Below, piece by piece: positions 7,935 through 13,560 of a stretch of DNA of 23,833 bases (positions are counted from its first letter, which is position 1; each line of letters opens with the position of its first letter). This DNA comes from Nitrospirota bacterium. Its GTDB lineage: Bacteria; Nitrospirota; 9FT-COMBO-42-15; HDB-SIOI813. The stretch spans positions 1-23,833 of the forward strand of contig JACROQ010000063.1 of the NCBI GenBank assembly GCA_016214375.1. The letters are read 5' to 3'. The notes under the pieces are model-generated. The model saw nothing but the letters and a program-made list of their open reading frames with translations. It was not told where the DNA came from and ran no database searches. Both the position numbers and the translations under genes were made by a program.

Positions 7935-8435
7935 ATGAAGATCAAGACATTCACACTTTTATTTATTCTTATCATCTTTTCAATCTCCCTCTCCTGGGGC
8001 GCTGCTTTCAATGAAAAGGCCCCGGATTTTACCCTCAAAGACCTCTCCGGCAAGGCGGTCAACTTGAAAGACTTTGATGGGAAGGTCGTCTTTATCGACT
8101 TCTGGGCGAGTTGGTGTACGCCATGCCGGGTGGAACTGCCTGAGATTAGCCGGTTTATCAGTCAATATAAGCCGGATGAGGCGGTTGTCCTGGCGATCTC
8201 CATCGACAAAAAACGATCAAACGTCGATGACTTCCTGGGGAATATTCCAACCCTGTCTAAAAATCTGCATATCCTCCTTGACCCTGACTCCAAAGTTGTC
8301 TCATCCTACCAGGCAAGGGCAATGCCCACATCTTTTGTGATTGACAAGACAGGGATCATCCGTCACATCCACTTTGGCTATAAAGAGTCAGACCCCAAAC
8401 TGTGGATTGAGGAATTCAGCGGGCTTCTTAAATGA
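7935..8435 (+). CDS. Secreted TlpA/ResA-like thioredoxin-fold protein
   Basis: The 166 residues start with a Sec signal peptide (about 1-22, MKIKTFTLLFILIIFSISLS), so the protein is periplasmic or anchored by an uncleaved helix. The mature part has the AhpC/TSA-TlpA fold: APDFTLKDLSGKAVNLKDF, then FWASWCTPC with the active cysteines Cys61 and Cys64, and the cis-Pro loop region AMPTSFVID. Proteins of this family reduce disulfides, for instance during cytochrome c maturation. The stop overlaps the next start by 4 nt (ATGA), so its partner is probably the small Cys-containing lipoprotein encoded there. Which substrate it reduces cannot be read from the sequence. Confidence 0.9.
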   Translation: MKIKTFTLLFILIIFSISLSWGAAFNEKAPDFTLKDLSGKAVNLKDFDGKVVFIDFWASWCTPCRVELPEISRFISQYKPDEAVVLAISIDKKRSNVDDFLGNIPTLSKNLHILLDPDSKVVSSYQARAMPTSFVIDKTGIIRHIHFGYKESDPKLWIEEFSGLLK

Positions 8436-8650
8436 AAACAATCTTCCGGGTCTCAGTAATCTTTCTCATCGTGGCGATCTTTAGCGGTTGTGCCGCAGTG
8501 AAACCGTGGGAGCGGGAGTATCTATCCGACCCCATTATGCAATTGGATGCCAACAAAGAAGAAAAGGCTGTTAAGGAACACTTTCTCGGGACACGCGAAG
8601 GGAGCACGGGGAGTTTGGGTGTCAGCGGGGGGGGCTGTGGCTGCAACTGA
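8432..8650 (+). CDS. Small DUF4266-like lipoprotein with a C-terminal GGGCGCN motif
   Basis: The 72 residues have a signal peptide with lipobox FSGC (lipid-attached Cys20), then KPWEREYLSDPIMQLD, a linker, and the ending SGGGCGCN with Cys69 and Cys71. I recognise the WEREYLxDPIMQLD core and the Gly/Cys end from the DUF4266 family; its function is unknown. The mature peptide is only 53 residues. It sits between a TlpA-like thioredoxin (ATGA overlap) and a DUF3570 beta-barrel, an arrangement I recall from other bacteria, sometimes together with an ApbE flavin transferase, which is absent here. The two terminal cysteines are obvious candidate substrates of the thioredoxin or ligands for a metal. 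That is inference. Confidence 0.85.
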   Translation: MKTIFRVSVIFLIVAIFSGCAAVKPWEREYLSDPIMQLDANKEEKAVKEHFLGTREGSTGSLGVSGGGCGCN

Positions 8651-8651
8651 C

Positions 8652-9896
8652 GTGTTGACGCTGAAAAAGGGGGTGGCATTTTTGAGCGCCAGCCTGACAC
8701 CTGTTTTCACCGGGATGGTGTTGTTATTCACGATCTTTTCAATGCCTGCGGCAGCGGAGAATTATGCCACCGATCAGTTCTATATCCATAGTTTCGATAA
8801 CAATGTGACCGTCTATACGAATGTCTTTTCTCTCAACAAGGACCTCAATCTTGAGACCTCTGTAAATTTTAAGTATACGGTGGACCTCATCAATCCAAGT
8901 CTCTTTGAGGGTGGGGGAGGGGGAGGGACGGAGGCGGGACGCCTGGCCATAGATAAGGTAGTAGCCAAGGTAGCCGCCATCTCAAGCGCATCCACGGCAG
9001 CCTCAGGCTCCGGGAGCAGTTCCGGCGGGGACACGAGGAACGAACTGACTGCCGGTATCTCTCACAACTTTGGCAATCTCATTACAGTGGATGCCTACTA
9101 CGATTACAGTAGTGAGTCTGACTATACCTCCCAAACGCCGGCGATTACATTCAAGAAGGAACTTTTTGAAAAGAATACCACCCTCACCGCCGGATACTCT
9201 AGGAATATGGATAGGGTCGACGGCCAGTTCATGGGGGGTGCGCAGGACAGGAACACGAACAACTTCTATGCCGGGATTACCCAGCTATTTTCCCCTGTGA
9301 CGATCGGCCAGATAGGCTATTCCCGGAATCAGTCAACCGGATTTCAGTCCGAAGGGGTGAGGCTTGTCCCTGTCGATGGCGCGTTGGCGAGTTCATGCAC
9401 TGCCGAGTCAGTGACCTGCGTGGATGAGGTGTTCCCGGATTCGAGGACCAGATATGCCTACCTTGCCGGAGTCAGCCACTATTTTATTGAGGGGTTAAAC
9501 GGCCTCCTTGACCGGTCTTCAATCAAGTTGAACCTCAGGTACTATCATGATGACTGGGATATCACCTCTTATACCGGTGAGGTGGAGTACAACAAATATC
9601 TTTCAGAGGAGCTTTTCTTCCGCTTTAGCTACAGATATTATACGCAGTCGAAGGCCTTCTTTATCAAAGATGCCTATCTGTCTTCCGACCTGTATAAATC
9701 ATCCTCTCCCCAGCTATTTAAATTGGATTCAAATCTGGCGGGATTTAAGCTGACCTATCTTTTTAAAGATTCTCCTGCCATTGATGATTTCTTTGGACTC
9801 CAGCTTCATTCTCTCGAAGGGAAGTATGAGTACTATACGGAGTCGATCGGGGTTACTGCCCACAGCGTGATGGCCGGCGTGAAGTTCCTCTTCTGA
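8652..9896 (+). CDS. DUF3570-like outer-membrane beta-barrel protein
   Basis: The frame is open from before 8547, but that part overlaps the lipoprotein gene. The GTG at 8652, one base after the lipoprotein stop, gives a Lys-containing n-region, a hydrophobic core and cleavage after PAAA (Ala35). In-frame GTG 8673 and TTG 8682 are alternatives. The 414-residue product lacks other helices. After a Gly-rich and Ser-rich loop (about 85-130) it is a succession of alternating amphipathic strands (NELTAGISHNFGN, VDAYYDYSSESDY, LNLRYYHDDWDI, FFRFSYRYYTQS) ending in VMAGVKFLF, with the terminal aromatic residue expected for BAM-inserted barrels. It closes the tlpA-DUF4266-DUF3570 operon. Cargo or role is unknown. 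Confidence 0.82.
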   Translation: MLTLKKGVAFLSASLTPVFTGMVLLFTIFSMPAAAENYATDQFYIHSFDNNVTVYTNVFSLNKDLNLETSVNFKYTVDLINPSLFEGGGGGGTEAGRLAIDKVVAKVAAISSASTAASGSGSSSGGDTRNELTAGISHNFGNLITVDAYYDYSSESDYTSQTPAITFKKELFEKNTTLTAGYSRNMDRVDGQFMGGAQDRNTNNFYAGITQLFSPVTIGQIGYSRNQSTGFQSEGVRLVPVDGALASSCTAESVTCVDEVFPDSRTRYAYLAGVSHYFIEGLNGLLDRSSIKLNLRYYHDDWDITSYTGEVEYNKYLSEELFFRFSYRYYTQSKAFFIKDAYLSSDLYKSSSPQLFKLDSNLAGFKLTYLFKDSPAIDDFFGLQLHSLEGKYEYYTESIGVTAHSVMAGVKFLF

Positions 9897-9946
9897 AATT
9901 CCAGGGACATCTATTCAGTAAAGGGGACAGATTTATCCCCCCCTTT
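9897..9946 (+). repeat. Short mobile repeat, copy A (with terminator-like hairpin)
   Basis: AATTCCAGGGACA (9897-9909) followed at 9920 by AAAGGGGACAGATTTAT matches copy C (10617-10694) in the same order. Here AAAGGGG (9920-9926) can pair with CCCCTTT (9940-9946), followed by a T-rich run, so it may also end transcription of the tlpA-DUF3570 operon. Confidence 0.7.
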
Positions 9947-9969
9947 TCTTTTCTAAAACAGGTAAGAAA

Positions 9970-9978
9970 TGTTATAGT
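9970..9978 (+). promoter_or_regulatory. Putative extended -10 promoter for the hicB-like gene
   Basis: TG-T-TATAGT forms an extended -10 element with no good -35. A start near 9985 would leave a leader of about 20 nt containing the GGAGGGG ribosome binding site. Confidence 0.4.
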
Positions 9979-10004
9979 AAAATATAAACTTGGAGGGGGG
10001 CTCG

Positions 10005-10217
10005 ATGTATAAATATGAAATTATAATTTATTGGAGCAGGGAAGATAAGGCTTTTATAGCAGAGGTTCCTGAACTTCCGGGTTGCTTAGCTCATGGAGAA
10101 GCGCCGGAAACGGCATTAAAAAATGCTAAAGAAGCAATTCAGTTATGGATTGAAACAGCTAAGGAGTTCGGAGATCCTGTACCAGAACCTAAGGAGGAGA
10201 GATTAATCTTTGCATAG
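10005..10217 (+). CDS. HicB-like (UPF0150) protein, solitary antitoxin fold
   Basis: The 70-residue product has the partial RNase H-like fold of HicB antitoxins: YEIIIYWSREDKAFIAEVPELPGCLAHG and then EAPETALKNAKEAIQLWIE. It starts at ATG 10005, because the in-frame TTG at 9990 lies within the Shine-Dalgarno region (GGAGGGG at 9992-9998). It lacks the C-terminal DNA-binding domain of full HicB proteins, and no HicA-like toxin of ~60 residues is visible on either side. It may therefore be an orphan, or a stand-alone HicB-like protein with another role. It lies between repeat copy A and the MITE-like element and is more AT-rich than the operons to its left, consistent with an accessory origin. 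Confidence 0.8.
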   Translation: MYKYEIIIYWSREDKAFIAEVPELPGCLAHGEAPETALKNAKEAIQLWIETAKEFGDPVPEPKEERLIFA

Positions 10218-10235
10218 AAAAAGAAAAAAAGTCAG

Positions 10236-10362
10236 GGGTCAGGTCTTTACTTTTGACATTTTTTACGGGACGACTGTTAGTATATGCAATAGTCAATGAG
10301 ATGACTGATTATTCGTGCATGCAGAAGCCGGTAGATAAAGGTCAAAAGTAAAGACCTGACCC
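10236..10362. mobile_element. 127-bp MITE-like element with 22-bp perfect terminal inverted repeats
   Basis: The left end (10236-10257) and right end (10341-10362) are exact reverse complements over 22 bp, beginning GGGTCAGGTC and ending GACCTGACCC. The 83-bp interior has no gene but contains short internal complementarities (GACTGTT/AATAGTC). The right end coincides with the 3' truncation of a membrane-protein gene and supplies the first base pair of its stop codon. No transposase is present, so it would be non-autonomous. I recall similar ends near IS200-like REP transposases in other genomes, but cannot verify it here. Confidence 0.8.
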
Positions 10363-10613
10363 TAATACCTTAAGAGGGCAAACGCGACAAAACCGACGGC
10401 AAGCCGCCGGGACGGTGTGGGTGGCACGGCGAAATTCCGGACTACCCATCGCGCCGTGAGAATGATCACGACGAACATGATGGGTGTTTCCATCAGTTCA
10501 GCAGTCTTCTCACCGAAACGGGGGACTGCCCATAGTACGCGAATGGACCCCAGAACGAAGCCGGCTCCAAAGGTGAGAGCAAAGTAAAGTGCGCCAGATT
10601 TCAGAATCTGCAT
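10362..10613 (-). pseudogene. Small membrane protein, 3'-truncated by the MITE-like element
   Basis: From ATG 10613 the product reads MQILKSGALYFALTFGAGFV, then IRVLWAVPRFGEKTAELMETPIM, VVIILTARWVVRNF and AVPPTPSRRLAVGFVAFALL before stopping after RY, 83 residues in all. It resembles an uncharacterised membrane protein family of about 140 residues with conserved RVLW-PRxGxxxAELxExP. The last helix or helices are missing. The stop codon spans the junction with the right inverted repeat at 10362. The frame also extends 5' through repeat copy C, which would add MMSPELKL from ATG 10637; the native start is more likely 10613. Confidence 0.7.
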
Positions 10614-10616
10614 GAG

Positions 10617-10694
10617 TTTTAATTCCGGGGACATCATAAAGAAAAAAGGGGACAGATTTATTTTCCCCCTTTGGGAAAATAAACTGTCCCCTTT
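10617..10694 (+). repeat. Short mobile repeat, copy C, with a 50-nt hairpin
   Basis: TTTTAATTCCGGGGACA (10617-10633) is followed by a long inverted repeat. AAAGGGGACAG (10645-10655) pairs with CTGTCCCCTTT (10684-10694), and TTTATTTTCCC (10657-10667) pairs with GGGAAAATAAA (10673-10683). There is one bulged A and a 5-nt loop. Confidence 0.88.
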
Positions 10695-10698
10695 AGGT

Positions 10699-10772
10699 TC
10701 TCCTGTATTGCCGATCGCGGGCGAAACCCCGGGGAATTGGTATTCGTCCAGTAATCGTCTCTTCTTGCCCAT
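10699..10772 (-). pseudogene. Remnant of a small IS-associated-type ORF (MGKKRRLLDEYQFPG...)
   Basis: Reading leftward from ATG 10772, the first residues MGKKRRLLDEYQFPG match, from memory, the start of a short conserved ORF found in repeat- and IS-rich regions (KRLLDxYxFPGF). The usual continuation is absent: the frame runs into the hairpin of copy C at 10694. Identity rests on recollection of this motif only. Confidence 0.4.
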
Positions 10773-10797
10773 CCGGAAATCATACAGTTTTTCTCAG

Positions 10798-11083
10798 TCA
10801 TAGAAAAGCCCTTTTCCCCTTATCTGAAGCCATGCTATGCTGCGCTATGCTCATTAATTTACCCACACTCTTACGCGAAGACCCAATATATATATCTACA
10901 TGTCTGGCAAATTCTCTAAAATCGTTCAGCCTGGTGTGTAACACATTATATACTTGTTTCAGATCCACAGTAGCGTATTCATGAACCAGGATATTTCTGA
11001 ATCCTGCCATCCCCCTGATACTCTCTACGAACATATTCTTCCAACTCTCCGAGTTTTTTCCTGATAACATTTGTGTCCATCAT
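10798..11083 (-). pseudogene. hepT: hepT-like HEPN toxin gene with an internal deletion and frame change
   Basis: From ATG 11083 (ATGA overlap with the mntA stop) the frame reads MMDTNVIRKKLGELEEYVR, a typical HepT start, but it ends after about 34 codons. A second frame, open from 11070, carries the HepT C-terminal half: SIRGMAGFRNILVHEYATVD, with the RX4HXY catalytic motif as R-N-I-L-V-H-E-Y, then VLHTRLNDFREFARHV. HepT proteins are about 130-140 residues and have roughly 65 residues between these parts. These are missing, and the halves are in different frames. HepT is a HEPN RNase neutralised by MntA, so the toxin looks dead. Translation of the second frame alone would give 90 residues lacking the N-terminal helices. 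Confidence 0.8.
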
Positions 11084-11562
11084 ATTTTCCCGTATGAACC
11101 GTTTCTTAAACGTATGGATAAGTATTTCTGCTGTACCTCTAAGAGCTTCTTTACATCATTGTATCTTGTGAGTGTTCTTACCTGAAAATCAACCCGTTTA
11201 ACCTCAGACCTTGAGAAAATTAGTCTGCCATAGCGAATTACCTGAAATCTCAGAAATGGTGATGCATCGTTTAGCACAACAAGGTCCACGCTGTTTGTAT
11301 GGAGACCCTTCATAAGATCAGTAATAACTTCAGAACGGTAACCATACGGGTATTTCGCAGATACGTCAGGGGTAGAATCAAGCAGTATGGCGATATCTAC
11401 GTCGCTATGAGGATAGGAAGTGCCTTTTGCAAGAGAGCCGAACAGATAAGCCAGAATAATTTCCTGACGGTGAAGGAGGGTAGATTTTATCTGCTCTATA
11501 AGTGCATCGATGTCTTCTATCTTCAGCATATTTCTATCAAATCTAATATCAACTTTACCCAT
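11080..11562 (-). CDS. mntA: MntA-like minimal nucleotidyltransferase (antitoxin of MntA-HepT)
   Basis: The 160 residues contain the polymerase-beta nucleotidyltransferase signature GSLAKGTSYPHSDVDIAIL, with Gly42-Ser43 and the metal-binding Asp54 and Asp56. A third acidic position is likely in SVDLVVLND (about residue 93). In characterised type VII MntA-HepT pairs this enzyme AMPylates a tyrosine in the HepT RX4HXY motif to block RNase activity. The start codon shown has no good Shine-Dalgarno, and Met12 is an alternative. It overlaps the hepT remnant by 4 nt (ATGA), the usual operon form. A perfect palindrome at 11594-11613 precedes it. With hepT disrupted, the gene may be a decaying leftover or may protect against related HepT toxins. 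Confidence 0.85.
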   Translation of the reverse strand: MGKVDIRFDRNMLKIEDIDALIEQIKSTLLHRQEIILAYLFGSLAKGTSYPHSDVDIAILLDSTPDVSAKYPYGYRSEVITDLMKGLHTNSVDLVVLNDASPFLRFQVIRYGRLIFSRSEVKRVDFQVRTLTRYNDVKKLLEVQQKYLSIRLRNGSYGKI

Positions 11563-11593
11563 TTTATACGTATTCTATTACATAGATAGATAT

Positions 11594-11613
11594 CATACTA
11601 CGGAGGTAGTATG
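11594..11613. promoter_or_regulatory. Palindromic putative operator upstream of mntA-hepT
   Basis: CATACTAC (11594-11601) and GTAGTATG (11606-11613) are a perfect 8-bp inverted repeat around GGAG, 32 nt upstream of the mntA start. Position and symmetry suit a dimeric repressor, as in other autoregulated toxin-antitoxin operons. Which protein binds is unknown. Confidence 0.5.
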
Positions 11614-11619
11614 CAACTA

Positions 11620-11683
11620 AATTCCAGGGACACCATACTTAATTGTCCATACGTAGGCAAGAATTAGATATGTCCCCGGAATT
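11620..11683. repeat. Short mobile repeat, copy D (64-bp imperfect hairpin)
   Basis: AATTCCAGGGACA (11620-11632) pairs with TGTCCCCGGAATT (11671-11683) at 12 of 13 positions, and the inner parts (CATACTTAATT and AATTAGATATG) are complementary at 9 of 11. Positions 11620-11643 match copy E (12837-12860) at 23 of 24 bases. It lies between mntA and the 3' end of chrA. Confidence 0.85.
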
Positions 11684-11707
11684 CGAATTCATAATTTGTC
11701 AGCGACT

Positions 11708-12853
11708 CTAAACTATCCTTATGGCAAGTCCAGTGATCGCTCCGCCTAAGATGAGCCAGGTTGAATTGACTCTGAACAGGAAGAGAAGGATGATGCTTAC
11801 CAGCGAGATTCCGATTGTCAGCGGATCTACAAGGGAGGACCCTCCCAACTGCCATGTTACCGCCGCCATCAGGCCGAGCGAGGCGATATTGACTCCGTCG
11901 AGCAGAGAGGCGGCCCATGGTGAGCTCCGGAGCCTGGGGATGAGGAGATTGCTGATGGCCACGAATATAAACGAGGGAAGGAAGATGCCCACGGTCGCAA
12001 GTACGGCGCCGGGGAGGCCGCCGAGGACGTAGCCGATAAAGGTGGCGGTGGTGAACACCGGTCCCGGGGTTATCTGCCCCACGGCGATGGCGTCGACCAG
12101 TTGCTGGTCTGTGAGCCAGCCCAGCCGTGTCACAAAATCGGCACGGAGGAAGGCCAGCAGCACATAACCACTCCCGTAGAGGACAGCGCCGATCTTCAGG
12201 AAAATCAGAAACAGGTGGGAAAACCGGAAGGGGCCTGCCGGGCCTGCAGGAACCGGAAGCGCGGACAGGGTCCCGATGGGGAGGATAAGCGCGGACAGGC
12301 CGCTTCTTCTCAGGCGATGGATATTTTCTGCAACGATCACCACCAGTCCACCCGCAAAGAGGAGCAGGATCTCGTTGACCCCCAGAAAGTAGAGGATAAG
12401 GACAGCGAACCCCACCATTGCTGTCAGCGGTCCTTTGACCGCCTTTTGACCCAACCCCCACAGGGCCTGGACAATGATGGCGATGACTACGGGTTTGACC
12501 CCATAGAGGAGCCAGCCTGCCTCGGGTGTAGAGCCGAAGCGTACATACCCCCACGCTAAGGCCATGACCATCAGCATGGCCGGTATGATAAAGCATGCGC
12601 CGCCGACAATCAGTCCCGGCCACCCTGCACGCACAAAGCCGAGGTGGATTGCCATTTCCGTGGAATTGGGGCCCGGGATCAGGTTGGTGGCGCCGAGGAG
12701 GTCCAGGAAGTGCCGGTCATCCACCCATTTCCGGCGTTTGACCACCTCGTCACGCATCATGGCGATGTGGGCCGCAGGGCCGCCGAAGGCCGTCAGGCCA
12801 AGCTTGAGAAAGAGCGCCGCCACCTCGCGCAGTTTTAATTCCGGGGACACCAT
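11708..12853 (-). CDS. chrA: Chromate transporter, two-domain ChrA
   Basis: ChrA exports chromate across the inner membrane and confers resistance. The 381 residues hold the two homologous CHR domains of the long-chain form. The N-terminal domain starts FLKLGLTAFGGPAAHIAMM and includes GPNSTEMAIHLG. The second starts FLKIGAVLYGSGYVLLAFL (about 215) and includes GPVFTTATFIGYVLGG. About ten hydrophobic helices are visible. The N-terminal MVSPELK is encoded by mobile repeat copy E, including the ATG at 12851-12853; an internal GTG at 12823 is a possible older start. The gene is flanked by repeat copies D and E and lies 18 nt after mntP, so it may be expressed from the mntP side. Confidence 0.9.
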   Translation of the reverse strand: MVSPELKLREVAALFLKLGLTAFGGPAAHIAMMRDEVVKRRKWVDDRHFLDLLGATNLIPGPNSTEMAIHLGFVRAGWPGLIVGGACFIIPAMLMVMALAWGYVRFGSTPEAGWLLYGVKPVVIAIIVQALWGLGQKAVKGPLTAMVGFAVLILYFLGVNEILLLFAGGLVVIVAENIHRLRRSGLSALILPIGTLSALPVPAGPAGPFRFSHLFLIFLKIGAVLYGSGYVLLAFLRADFVTRLGWLTDQQLVDAIAVGQITPGPVFTTATFIGYVLGGLPGAVLATVGIFLPSFIFVAISNLLIPRLRSSPWAASLLDGVNIASLGLMAAVTWQLGGSSLVDPLTIGISLVSIILLFLFRVNSTWLILGGAITGLAIRIV

Positions 12854-12860
12854 ACTTAAT
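12833..12860 (+). repeat. Short mobile repeat, copy E, providing the chrA start codon
   Basis: TTTTAATTCCGGGGACA plus CCATACTTAAT. Its first 17 bases equal copy C exactly, and its last 24 match copy D with one difference. Read on the - strand it encodes M-V-S-P-E-L-K of ChrA. Confidence 0.88.
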
Positions 12861-12871
12861 GACCTGCTCTC

Positions 12872-13471
12872 CTATCCTGCCGGATAGAATAAGATCAGAT
12901 GGGCCTGCGGCCCTGCCGTTAAATGTGCAACAAGTATCTTTATCCCGATAGCAATCAGGATGAGACCGCCGATGATCTCGATCTTGCTCTCAAAAAAGTG
13001 TCCGAATCTGTCTCCGACGTAGACGCCTGTAAAGGAGAGGAGAAAGGTGATGACCCCGATGATGATGGCCGGGGTTACGATAAAGACCTTCAGAAATGAG
13101 AGGGAAAGCCCAACGGCGAGGGCGTCAATGCTGGTGGCGATTGACAGCATGAGCACGACATAGACATTCAGGGGATTGCCGGCCTCTTTGTCTGACTTCA
13201 TCCGGGTTGATTCATAGATCATCTTAAGACCGATGATACTCAGGAGCCCAAAGGCGATCCAATGGTAAATATCCGAGATAAGATCTCTCAGGCTGACCCC
13301 TGCGGCCCACCCCACAACCGGCATGACGGCCTGGAACAGGCCAAAAGAGGCGGCAAGCGTGAGGGCGTGATTGATCCTGAGGTCTTTGATCTTTGATCCG
13401 CTGGTCACAGAGACGGCAAACGCGTCCATGGCCAGTCCGAATGCAATCAGGATCAGGGTCATCGTGTTCAT
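12872..13471 (-). CDS. mntP: Manganese efflux pump MntP
   Basis: MntP (DUF204) exports Mn(II) across the inner membrane. The 199 residues contain six hydrophobic segments and the two related acidic motifs FGLAMDAFAVS (Asp16) and SIATSIDALAVG (Asp116) that define the internal duplication. The start has no strong Shine-Dalgarno; Met4 (MTLILIAFG) is an alternative. I looked for the Mn-sensing yybP-ykoY riboswitch in the 89 nt upstream and did not see it. A 6-bp inverted repeat (12872-12887) overlaps the stop but has no T-run. Neighbours include a His-rich lipoprotein, a ferritin-like protein and chrA, which together suggest a metal-stress group. Confidence 0.92.
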   Translation of the reverse strand: MNTMTLILIAFGLAMDAFAVSVTSGSKIKDLRINHALTLAASFGLFQAVMPVVGWAAGVSLRDLISDIYHWIAFGLLSIIGLKMIYESTRMKSDKEAGNPLNVYVVLMLSIATSIDALAVGLSLSFLKVFIVTPAIIIGVITFLLSFTGVYVGDRFGHFFESKIEIIGGLILIAIGIKILVAHLTAGPQAHLILFYPAG

Positions 13472-13560
13472 GGCCGTTCAGCTTAACATCTATGCTCTAA
13501 GGGATGCAAGGTCTTTGGTTTCGGGAGGCATTTGCAGATAGCGAAAGCCTGCTTGGAACT

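Noticed and set aside
8547..8651. Start of the DUF3570 gene at 8547
   Set aside because: It would lie within the DUF4266 lipoprotein gene in another frame and place charged, non-signal-like residues before the signal peptide.
10614..10772. A 136-codon membrane protein with an extended N-terminus from 10772
   Set aside because: The extension is translated repeat copy C plus a separate ORF remnant; homology-like sequence starts only at MQILKSG (10613).
11664..12623. Long - strand open frame overlapping chrA
   Set aside because: It is a shadow of chrA: Arg/Pro/Gly/His-rich, no domain, while the chrA frame has clear CHR motifs.
13472..13560. Mn-sensing yybP-ykoY riboswitch before mntP
   Set aside because: The conserved loop sequences of that riboswitch are not visible in the 89-nt gap.
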